DNA of 64,000 bases, taken from NCBI GenBank assembly GCA_023634235.1, contig JAMKCF010000002.1, positions 11,669,091 through 11,733,090 of the forward strand. Direction: 5' to 3'. Under the pieces are notes generated by a model. That model was not told where the DNA came from and searched no databases. It saw only the letters and a list, made by a program, of their open reading frames with translations. This DNA is from Pisaster brevispinus. Taxonomy: Eukaryota; Echinodermata; Asteroidea; Forcipulatida; Asteriidae. Made by a program: the position numbers and the translations under genes. Of this stretch, positions 10,640-21,400 are shown one piece after another. Each line of letters starts with the position of its first letter. The first letter of the stretch is position 1.

Positions 10640-13600
10640 TTAAACACAACTGACTTCGCCATTGGTGTTCGAGCTTATCCAGGAACAGTAGTTTGATATC
10701 TTTGTGTAGACTCCAGGGTACTCGGCCTCTGCGCAGCCGAAGCCCCAGCTAACAATACCGTTAAGTAGTACACCAGACTGGTGGGAGCTGGATGCGAATT
10801 TACTGACGATGGGGCCACCGCTGTCACCCTGTTTAAAGATATAAAGTCCAAATTTATGAAGCAGTGGTTGCTGATCATACTGCGTAACTGGCTTTTTCAT
10901 CTTTAAAAAAAGTAGTATTCGTGCGTTTCTGACTATTATATATATGCTCAGCCGGAAAAGGTTACCGGCAAAAACTGATGTATGACTAACATTGTTGTAG
11001 TTCGTGCCCGGTTAAGTAACAATGTAATGCTGCAACTTTTGGCCTCGAGTGGTACTTTGAACAGTTGGTTTACCTGGCAAGCGTCTTTACCTCCTCCTTG
11101 AACACTAGCACAGAACATGTCATTATTGACGAAAACACCGTAGGCTTTCTTACACTCATCGTGACTGTTTGCATATACAACAACCTCATTCAGTGCAACC
11201 GGAGGATCCCAGGTGCTTGCTACATTATTCGGAAAAAGAAGAAAACAGTTAACAATTTGAAAGAAAATGTTCAGCTATGTTGATAAGTATACCTATACGT
11301 CACAGCTACGTGTGCATCTGGTGCACACGCAAAGTCTTTCGCTATATTTCCAGCGCGAAGCTGGCATACTAGTTTTACCAAGAAAAACTTATTTTTCAAT
11401 GATACGAACTGATAAATAATTAGACTTTGAGTCTTTGCAGAACATTGACAATGTGTTTCCTGGACACTTTAAAACAATAAAGTGCCTACGCAAGCGCAAA
11501 CCTGAACTGGGTACAAAAGGCGTCTGCAACGTTTGCGAAATTCGATAAACTTTTAAGACGAATCGTCTTAGCGTCTGTTAGCCACTGTAAAAAAAAAACC
11601 CGCAAATGCACTTATGGTTAAGAACTTTGCCCAAGGATGCCGAAACCGCATCAGATAGCACCGGAACTTGATTCCGGTTCAAACATTACTAGACGGTACA
11701 AATAAAAGGAGGTCAGACGTAAACGAACCTAGTTTTTTCTTTGGTTCTTGAAGTAAATTAAAATTTCACACTACATCCATTAACATTTGCGATTTAAATA
11801 TGAGTGATTTCTGGAACACTGACTTGCTTAACCAAAATGGACGGCTTAAAATAATTTGAATCACCGAGACGACATACAGTGTGAATATTATACAACAAGG
11901 TTCGGGACAAGCTTTCGTGCAGTTCACGGAAGAGACGGCGAACACCATTTCATACACTTACAACTCTGAATGGTATTGCCGATCTGGAAGTTGCTTTACA
12001 AAAACTTTCCCGACTTATGTGACTGTCTTTAGTCTTGGGAGTCGAATTGGGGCGTTCAAGCTATCTTACATTATTGTTTTTGTAAGTGTGTTGGGATTCC
12101 ACTGCAAGCCGTGCCCATTTCACACAAACTGGTTCTACTTATTACCAGAAGCCCAAAGAACTTACATTGAGCGAGTTTTTCTATGATTTATAATATGATT
12201 TTATCTTTTTGTACAACCTCTTCCCCAGGGTGTGTCTAGCAGTACGAGGTTGACTGCTCTCTCACCCTGGTATTTGAACATTTGCATATCCAAAATTTTT
12301 GGATACGTATGCAAATTAGAATAGTCTGGCTGCATATCGAAATTCACATCTTCGCCATAGTCTCGTGGTCCGGTACCAGATTTAGTAGCTTGTATGTACA
12401 TGTGCTAATGTAATGTTGTTGTCCAATCAGGGTCCAAGTGAGGAGTTTCCATCCCAGGGTTTACTATTTTACAAACATGGTTGGAAATAAAGTAAACCAT
12501 GGGGACGAGGTTGCTTTTTGTATAATTGTAACGTAATGACCTGCCGATGGGATTCAAATTTAACCTGGAAATGGCTTAGGCCGTATCGAACGTGTAAGTC
12601 TCGCGACGGTAAGGTACCATTGAACTGCCCGGCACCTCTCAACATCCGGCTCGAAGTGTCAAATATCGAATTTACGCTGACTGTGTTACGCAAACCGTGG
12701 CGACTGCACTATACACAAGTTACGTAATAGTTTAAATCGGGACATAAGTTCTTTGTTACTCACCGCGAAAACAAACCTTGTGTCTGGTGGATTTAACGTG
12801 ACGGACGTTTCATGCAGTCGCCGGGACAACGACGTCCTACAGTTTAGCGCCGTTTGGGTACTGTTCTACTGTTCTAATATGCAGCTTCTTCGAGTTATGG
12901 TCAAACGTGAAGCAGTAATTAAGGTCAGTGACAAAATATTATCTCAAACTTTCAATTTCCAAGAAAGCCAGATTGTCGCAAAAACTCGCACGCGCTAGAG
13001 GTAATTTTACACAGCTTATTGATGCTTCTAAGTATCGGTGCTGCGCCGTGCATCAAACACCATAATTTTGTTTCATGAAATGTACATTGGATTTTTCTTG
13101 TATAGAGTCTGTTGCCGTTTAGCGTCCAAAAAAGTCACAGTGGCATAAATCTCTTTAAGACTTTTTGCTGAAGTAAATAAACTTACGGTTACGGTTTCCC
13201 CAGCCGCTAACGAGCAGTTTCAGTCCCTTCTGTGGTTCGCTGGAAGCGATGTTGATGGACTCAACGTCGCTGTTCATAGAGGCGGGTGTGTTCAGTTGAA
13301 TCAAGGCAATGTCGTCATCGTCTGCTTTATTATTATATTTTTCATGTAACCTCCAAGTACCGCTGATAAACTGCTGTTTTGGACCATCGTGTTGGTCAAT
13401 TTTATGATACCCGAGACCAACATACACCTTGGTACCATCTCCGGAGCTAATAGCAATTAACAACAACAATAATAATATTAATAACAACAACGCTAGGCGA
13501 ACAACAACGCTAAGCGTTATAATAAGGCAAACAGTTGTGTGTCTCGAATAACACATAGGCCCTACTTAAAAAAAAATGTTTTTTATGATTTTTTTAATGA

Positions 13601-16007
13601 AATGAATAGATCAACGTCATTTATTTAGAAACCAACCTTTTCGGTGTCGCCCTACTAATGTTGGGTCAGGCAGAACGTTCATGTACATTGTAATATGTAG
13701 AGAGTTTGGTTTTTGTACATTAACTTCATCGTAATACATCCATTTAGGAAACTTTAATCGCAGCATGACCTATCACCGCCAAAGTAGTTCGTCATTTATT
13801 AAATCATTCTTGTTCAACCCATCTATAAGTTGCCAAAGTTTGTGAATAAGAGTATCAGCAGAGATTAATTTTCTTAATACCTCCTCCCTGTTATCATTGT
13901 CAAAAGGCGTAGGAAATCTGAACGTGGGTAAATGGGTTTCAGGAGAATGGCTGCTCCGTGGTTTTCCATCGCTATATTGAAAGGTGCATTCAAGGGGGAC
14001 TAACTTCATTGTCTCAGTCGTACTTCAAGCAAATTTAGATGTTTTAACACATTGTAGGTTTCAACTGTTGAACAAAATGTTTGGATGAGTTTTATACACT
14101 AATAATGTGTTTGTTAAACATTTGTTGTTTATGGTAATAGCTAAGTAGTATTTACTGTGGCATACACATTTAATCCATTAATACAGACATCTCTAGTTTT
14201 AATAATAGAAATATACCTTATAGATTTGTGTCTGTTACCAACAGAAATATTCTTATTTAATGAATTAATAGAGACATCTCTATCAAATAAATTGATAAGA
14301 GGTATATGTTTTGCTAATGGAGATATATCTATATTAATTGAGAAATATTTGTTTATCAACAGTTATATTTGTGTTGTTGATAGAGCCTTTAAGTAGTTTT
14401 CGTTTTTAATGTATCGTCACTAATCCCTGACGGAATTTTTCGTTCAAAGTATCAAACTAAACAAGTTATTCCGTAAATTTGGTTTTGACACAAACAATGC
14501 TTAAAGACGGGCTTTGCATCTGTAAACAGACAGTACACACGGTTAATCTCGAATTGGCACAACCGAGATTATTGTGAACATGACGTCATGTTAATTTTGT
14601 TCAACACGGTGCTTTCTTATAGGCCTTCGTTACCCTATAACGATAGCATACAAAACTACTGATTTTTAAAAACATGAACTTGTAATATAAAAGATCGTCA
14701 TGCCATTTTCGTGACAGATGATGAACCTCAACAATGTAAACGCCGTACAAGTAGTATTGAAGTCGTTGAGTACTTACGAGCAATGTGCAGCAGTGACAAC
14801 CCAGTCTTTGTGAACTAAAGTACCCCCACAGAATTGACCTTTATACTCGTCCATGATGGCTACCTGGTAGGGTCGGCTGTGTGGGGTAGACTCATGTCCA
14901 CCCACGATGAGGGAACCCAAACAGCTTGGGATCAGCACAGCTGAGAGAAATAAATCCGATGTAATAAATCACATTAAATAGCTACTAAAGTAACGAACGG
15001 CGTTGCAGGAAAAATACAAAACCCTCGATTAGCTGTTGAGACACATACTGAAGGACGGTTTCGAAACCCCAGCCTACAGGGTTTGGTTCCTGTTAAAATC
15101 ATTGACAATGTCTAAGCCGGAGCCCAACCTAATGTCGCGGTTTCGAAAAGACACAAGGTCATTTTCAAAAACTGATCGAGCCCAAGCCAGAGCCCAACCC
15201 GGAGCCTAAGCCGTAGAAATAGTCTAATCTGGGTCTGGGTCTGCGATCCATCGATTCCTATGCCAAAACCTGACCGATTCACAATAACATTAGAATGTTT
15301 GAAATACTGGCTCCATCTTCCTTCTCACATGTTATTATTATAGTAACATTAATTATTATAGCAATAAACTCAACTAAAATGGTTGTGAAATTCGGTTTTA
15401 CATTTCGTGTCTAAAATGTTACCCCTAAATTTATTAACTCGTTTTTATCATAAATTTAGTTTTTGATATAGCCTAGGTCTGTGTGTATATATTTAATTTA
15501 TTCGTTGGTTAATGGGGACTGATTGCAATGTACTGAATTTGATGTTTTGCATGTAATAACGCATGAATAAAGGTAAAGCATGACTTTGGTTTTCGGATCC
15601 ATCCGATTGTTTTGAATATGTGTACAATAAAATTAATCTTTAAAAGTTGCATTTCAAATGGTGGCTGGCAGCATTTTTTTTAGCCCCGCCAAAATCTGGA
15701 GCGGTTATGTCCATGCAGGAAGAATAACCCGTAATTTGAATACACAATCTGAGAAACGTTTGATGCATTTAACCTTTCTCAGATTGAATTAAAAATAAAA
15801 AATACTTTTTCTAAAGACACATTCCTTAGAGAGGAATCGTTTCTCAAAAATATCAATAGCTGCAGTTCTTTTAACCAAGTGATTTTTTTAGTAATTACCA
15901 AAGGTATAATCTCTCTTTATGTCTGGTTTATGACAACCAAGCTCACGTAGTTAGAAAGTCCCGCAAAAGGAAAGAAACTCACCGAGCGCAAGAAGAAGTC
16001 CCTTCAT
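10640..16007 (-). CDS. Protease gene 2: secreted trypsin-like S1A serine protease
   Basis: Exons in transcript order: 15983-16007, 14778-14940, 13187-13446, 11074-11219, 10640-10828. All have GT-AG borders and the join is open for 260 aa. The signal peptide (about residues 1-17) ends in SCLGS. The mature chain begins at IVGG (Ile20), preceded by Leu rather than Arg/Lys. The catalytic triad is His61 (TAAHC), Asp108 (DDDIAL) and Ser201 (GDSGGP). Asp195 (KDACQ), matching Asp189 of trypsin, with Gly at the 216 and 226 positions (SWGFG, YPGVY) predicts cleavage after Arg/Lys. Cysteines fit the 42-58, 168-182 and 191-220 bonds. The 22-157 and 136-201 bonds are absent, and an extra pair, Cys246 and Cys259, lies near the C-terminus. 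Extracellular protein digestion is the likely role. Its start lies 69 nt from a TATATAAG box. Confidence 0.92.
13650..14009 (-). other. Coding-like relic in intron 2 of gene 2
   Basis: A minus-strand open frame (13773-14009, 78 aa) contains [19 protein letters not shown] and [21 protein letters not shown] second block to its left (13650-13760) would continue it only after stops or frameshifts. The same two blocks occur in intron 2 of gene 3 and gene 5. I do not recognise the protein. It could be an exon of an unrelated gene or a transposon fragment caught in the intron before the array expanded. Confidence 0.45.
14140..14370. repeat. AT-rich degenerate repeat in intron 2 of gene 2
   Basis: The motif 'agagacatctctat' and near-inverted versions such as 'agagatatatctat' recur among 'aattaatagag/aattgataaga' stretches. 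Equivalent blocks lie at about 23280-23530 (gene 3) and 41820-42070 (gene 5). No coding content is seen. Confidence 0.5.
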
Positions 16008-16075
16008 GATGACGGTTGCAAGGTGGTCGATCGTTCAGTTGGGCAGAAGTGTAGAGACTGCAAGCCGTCGGCTCG

Positions 16076-16083
16076 CTTATATA
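16076..16083 (-). promoter_or_regulatory. TATA box of protease gene 2
   Basis: Minus-strand TATATAAGCGAGC, 69-76 nt upstream of the ATG at 16007. Sequence conservation with genes 3-5 extends upstream for about 480 bp, through an inverted CCAAT (ATTGG near 16441) to a GA-rich tract. Confidence 0.8.
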
Positions 16084-16560
16084 GACTAGATGTTCAATGC
16101 GTTAGGACTTATGTCTTTGGCAGTTAACATATACCGTTTTGCAGGACTTGATTTAATCTCCCAGCCAAACCTCTTATTTTACTTTATCGTCTTTATACTA
16201 TCTCACATGTGGCACATTCACAACAGCAAACTGTTCATATACGAAAGATACTTATCTGGGTTGGAAATTAATAAAATACATATTTTTCAATCATTAACGT
16301 CTTAAAATGTTAGCAGACATTGTCGTCTCGTTCTTGATAATTACATTAATACAAAGTTCAGCATGGTTATACATGTATAATTTTACCCTGGTATGGTGTG
16401 TGGTTACGGGCTCCATCCTCATCACAACGCCGTCGTTTCTGATTGGTTGAAAGTTCCCTAAGCTTTAACTTCGCCATGGACCATTACGCACAGCGCTCCC
16501 TTATAAATATCGGAGGCCGTAACGTGCATATTGATAAAGTGCCCGTGTTACACGGCACAC

Positions 16561-16645
16561 TGGTAGCGAGGGAGAGATAGAGAGGGAGGGGGAGGGGGAG
16601 GGGGGAGGGGGGAGGGGGGGGGAGAGAGAGAGTGAGGGGGGGAGG
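16561..16645. repeat. GA/GGGGA-rich microsatellite upstream of gene 2
   Basis: Imperfect (GA)n with GGGGGA interruptions. It sits at the same distance (about 480 bp) upstream of the TATA box as the GA tracts of genes 3, 4, 5 and the orphan exon 1. Confidence 0.8.
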
Positions 16646-17923
16646 AAAAAAACACAAAACAACAACACACACACCAAAAAACAAAACAAAAATGGAGTCG
16701 TGTAAATTCTTTTCAGTTTTCATAATGGTAGAAGCTAGAGTTCAAGCTTATTTTATCGAGTTTAACCAGTATGAGTGACCTCAGCAATGAAATAGGGTCC
16801 CGTTCCTGCAAACGATTTTTTGTGGAATAGTATTTTAAAATGTGTTGGTTTTGTAGCAATTTTTTAAATTGAAATTATTTGTTTACGCCAAACTGCTAAA
16901 CGTGGTTTCAATTTGTGACAATTGCGCGATGACATACAGCCATAAGGTTTCAACTGCCTGTTACATACTGCGTTACATTTTTTGTAGAATTTTATAGTAA
17001 ATCGAATAACCGGCTTCGGGACCGCTCGGTTACGTTCGAAGATATTCCGTCTTGAAATGGTGTTTTGCGCAAGATTAACAAAACTAACGAAAGCTTGTTT
17101 TTCATTACCCATCTCCACGCTCTTTACAACCGCCCGGCTAATTTCTCTCGGTTGTTTCTCTCACCTTCATGGGTTTGGGATGTTGGTGATTTTGGCGTGC
17201 CCCCATCTCCCCCTCCCCCTAAAATCAGTAAATTACGTTGCATGAGTAATGCATTGTAGCCATTTGATTAAACCGTGGTTTATATTTATTTTGATTTTAA
17301 TAATAACGTGTTAGTTTCATAATAAGAGTGTTTTTTTGAGGATCACACGAGAGTCTGTAATCGAATTCAATTAATATTTATTCGTGGCAGGATTATTATT
17401 ATTATTGATATTCTTTTTCTTGCCCGTGAAAACATTGACGATATAATAAAATAGAAAGAGAGCAAGAGAGACGCGAGAGGAGAAGGGTAAAGCAACATTT
17501 TGCAAAAAAACTAACAAAAAACCCACCAAAAACTGGGTGCACACTGCCAATTATTTTCGCCGGGAAAAATATGAAGAAAAATCTCAATCTTAAACCGAGC
17601 CAAAAATAACGTGTAAAAACGCCTTTGAGTGTCCAAGATTGCACCAGAACGCCAGGGCCCCGGGGGGACCACACGCCGTAAAGGCTTTGCGTTGGCTCAT
17701 TTTTCTCGTGGCTATGGAATTCTGTTTTCTGCATAAACGGCAAGTGTGACCTCATCTTATTAGCTGACCGATATCCCCTCCTCAATCAAAACACATTTAA
17801 AGCCAAAAAGGCAAACTCATTCTAAACTGGGTTGAAAATAATTTGTAATAACGCGCGAGACTTGCACGGTCTATAGATCAGTTGTTCATGTGAGGCTTTT
17901 TCAGGCAGCAGTAGATACTTATT
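16646..17923. other. Intergenic stretch between genes 2 and 3
   Basis: The sequence is shared with the other inter-gene spacers (for example 'cgcgagaggagaagggtaaagc' at 17471, also near 27061 and 36823). Around 17640-17730 lies a copy of an interspersed repeat with 'cgccgtaaaggctttgcgttgg', also present near 46050 and 50826. No gene is seen. Confidence 0.5.
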
Positions 17924-17970
17924 TTACACACAAGTGACTTCGCCATTGGTGTTCGAGCTTATCCAGGAAC
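17924..17970 (-). pseudogene. 47-nt relic of a protease exon 5
   Basis: The last 47 nt of a protease exon 5, including the TAA stop and the codons for the C-terminal residues, are followed abruptly (after 'ccaggaac') by sequence that belongs about 450 bp 3' of gene 2 (compare 10174 onwards). A second full exon 5 occurs 460 bp further right. This is the footprint of an unequal exchange between array units. Confidence 0.7.
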
Positions 17971-18128
17971 ATTTCCCGAAAAAGGATTTTTCTTTTTGAA
18001 AAGATACCTTCAATATCTGCAAACTATTGCCGTTATTCTAAACGACTTCCTGTCATTGTAATTCATAACCCACAGCTGCCGCGTCTCCCTGTTATTAAAA
18101 TAATTATATACTCAAACACAGTACTAGC

Positions 18129-18362
18129 TACACTCTAAAATTCCCATGTCAGAACTGACCTGGGTCCCGTGGGCCCTGCTTGGTCAGTGTGACCCGGAAT
18201 CTGTGTCAAAATTAACCTGAAATGGGTCAAACTGACGCAGGATCCGAGTGAATATCCCATTTTATAACCTCTGTCCTTGTCAAGCTGAGCCAGAAAAGGC
18301 ACAAAGAGTCCCCTTGGACCCGAAGTTCGCGTAAATTGTGGTCCGAGAGGTCTTAGAGTGTA
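18129..18362. mobile_element. MITE-like element, copy 3' of gene 3
   Basis: Same element and same position as 10338-10570: TA-CACTCTAAAATT at the left, GTCTTAGAGTG-TA at the right. It was copied with the array rather than independently inserted. Confidence 0.65.
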
Positions 18363-18431
18363 CAATGTAATTCACAAGCAATAATCAGTTGTTAAATGTT
18401 AGGCTTTTTCAGGCAGCAGTAGATATATGTT

Positions 18432-21400
18432 TTAAACACAACTGACTTCGCCATTGGTGTTCGAGCTTATCCAGGAACAGTAGTTGGATATCTTTGTGTA
18501 GACTCCAGGGAACCTGGCATCTCCGCAGCCGTAGCCCCAGCTAACAATTCCGTTAAGTAGTACACCAGACTGGTGGGAGTGGGATGCGAAGTTACTGACG
18601 ATGGGGCCACCGCTGTCACCCTGTTTAAAGATATCAAGTCAACATTTATGAAGCAATGGTTGCTGAATATACTGCGTGACTGGCTTTTTTCTTTTTTTTT
18701 CAAAACAGTAGTATTCATGCGTTTCTGACAAATTATATGTATGCTCAGCCGGAAAAGGTTACCGGCAAAAACTGCTGTGTGATTAACAATGTTGTAGTTC
18801 GTGCCCAGTTTAGTAACAATATAATGCTGCAACATTTGGCCTCGACTGGAACTTTGAACAGTTGGTTTACCTGGCAAGCGTCTTTACCTCCTCCGTGGAC
18901 ACTAGCGCAGAACATGTTGTCAGTGATGGAGCCGTAGGCTTTCTTACAGTCCTCGTGACTGTTTGCATATACAGCAACCTCATATAGCCCAATTGGAGGA
19001 TCCCAGGTGCTTGCTACATTATTTGGAAAAAAGAAGGAAAAAAAGTGTACAAATTCAAAGAAAGAGTTCAGCTATGTTGGTATGTAACTATACGTCACAG
19101 CTACGGTGCTCATCTGGTGCACACGCAAAGTCTTTCGCTATATTTCCAGCGCGGAAGCCGGCATACTAGCTGTACCAAGAAAAACTTCTTTTTTCAAAGT
19201 CATTTCTAATGATACCAACTGATAAATAAGGCTTTGAGTTTATGCAGAACATTGAAAATGCATATCTTTGACACTTAAACAAAATCTAGCTTGATTTGTT
19301 TCAGCTTTGGGTACAAACGCAAACCGGAACTGGGTACAAAAGGCATCTGCAACGTTTGCGAAATTCCATCAACGCTTTAGACGAATCGTCTGTTATCCAA
19401 CGTACAAAAACGTAAATGCAATTATGGTTAAGAACTTTGCCCAAGGACACCGAAACCGCACCAGATTGCACCAGAACTTAATTCCGGTTCAAAGTATTAT
19501 ATTAGACGGTACAAATAAAAGCGGGTCAGACGAAAACTTTGGTTCTTGAGGTAAATACAATTTTCAAACTACATCCATAAACATTTGCGAGTAAAATATG
19601 AGTGATTTCTGGAACACTGACTTGCTTAACCTGAATGGATGACTTAAAATAGTTTGAATCACCGATACGAATTAATATAGTGTGGCTTTTATGTAACAAG
19701 GCTCGGGACAAGCTTTCGCGCAGTTTACGGAAGAGACAAGGAACACCCATACATACACTTACAACTCTGAATGGTATTGGTATGGTGGCCCTGAAGGGAC
19801 ATCGCATATCGCAAACGTGTGCGCATACGTATGCGATGTCGCGAAATTTATCGCGAATATGTGCGCACACGTGTGCAATGTCGTGAAACAATTCGCGAAT
19901 ATGTGCACACACGTATGCAATGTCGCGAAACAATTCGCGAATATGTGCGCACACGTATGCAATGTCGTGAAACAATTCGCGAATATGTGCGCACACGTGT
20001 GCAATGTCGTGAAACAATTCGCGAATATGTGCGCACACGTTTGCGAATTCATTTGCAATGTCGTGAATTTTATTGCATACCTTGTCGCATACCTTTGGGG
20101 TGGTGTCATTTTGCGGGCAATTTGTTAGTAACCTAGGGAGTACGCAAGTGGCCCGGTCCCATCTTGTATACCAAAGATACTTCAAGGCAGGAGCTTGGGT
20201 ACCAGGCAGGTACATTTTAGTGTGGCCAAGCCTAGCCGGCCAGCCACATGGTGATGGTACAGCATCATATCACAAAACAAAAGGTCCATGCAAACAATCG
20301 TCGGACTATTCTCACTAAAATGAGCACCGGTACAATGGTTAGTATAATAGTTATTCACTTATTAGAAAAGCGTGAGGAACAGAGTGCGCTCGAAGGTAAA
20401 TTAGTCAGACCCTATTTATATCTATTTGTACGTCTCGATCCCAGACTAGCTGCTACAACTCCCCAGTTCATTAGGAATTTTATTGAATGGTATGCGACAA
20501 CGTATGCAATAAAATTCACGACATTGCAAATGAATTCGCAAACGTGTGCGCACATATTCGCGAATTGTTTCACGACATTGCACACGTGTGCGCACATATT
20601 CGCGAATTGTTACACGACATTGCATACGTGTGCGCACACATTCGCGAATTGTTTCACAACATTGCATACGTGTGCGCACATATTCGCGATTTATTTCGCG
20701 ATATCGCATACGTATGCGCACACGTTTGCAATATGCGATGTCCCTTCAGGGCCACCATATATTGGCGATCTGGAGGTTGCTTTACCCAAACTTTTCCGAA
20801 TTATGTGACTGTCTTTAGTCTGGGGAGTCCAATTTGGGTGTACATGCGTATCGTACATTATCCTTTTCGTAAGTGTGACATGATTCCACTGCAAGCCGTG
20901 CCCATTTCACACAAACTGGTTCAACTTATTTCCAGAAGCCCAAAGAACTTACATTGAGCGAGTTTTTCTATGATTTATGATTTTTTTAAACACATTTTAT
21001 ATTTATCCATGGTCTTAGATTGTAAGTAGGCTTATCTAAACCTTGAGGTCTTCTCAGGATTAAAAGTTCTGGTCATAAAAAATGCTTTTGAACGATGAAA
21101 CTTTAGTGTTTTGGGGTAATATACATACAAACATATTCCTTCTTTGAAGTCGGAATTCGGGAAAACTTTTGTCGTGCAGCAGATACGCGCGCGTGTGACG
21201 TAATGACCTGCCGATGGGATTCAAAATTTAACCCGGAAATGGCTTAGGCCGTATCGAACGTGTGAGTTTCGTGACAATGAGGTCATCATTGAACTGCCAG
21301 GCACCTCTGAGCCGTCAGATGGGAGATTAATACGGATGCAATTTTGAGTGATTTTATTTTTGTCACATCACTTTTTTCTACCCTCAAAACAGGTTGGCGG

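Noticed and set aside
19851..20060. CRISPR-like regular 42-bp repeats
   Set aside because: There are no unique spacers, the units are directly adjacent, the genome is eukaryotic, and the array is one arm of an inverted repeat.
19817..20136. Open frames on both strands with repeats such as [14 protein letters not shown]
   Set aside because: They arise because the 42-bp repeat unit of the foldback element is a multiple of 3, so several frames stay open; all lie inside the inverted arms.
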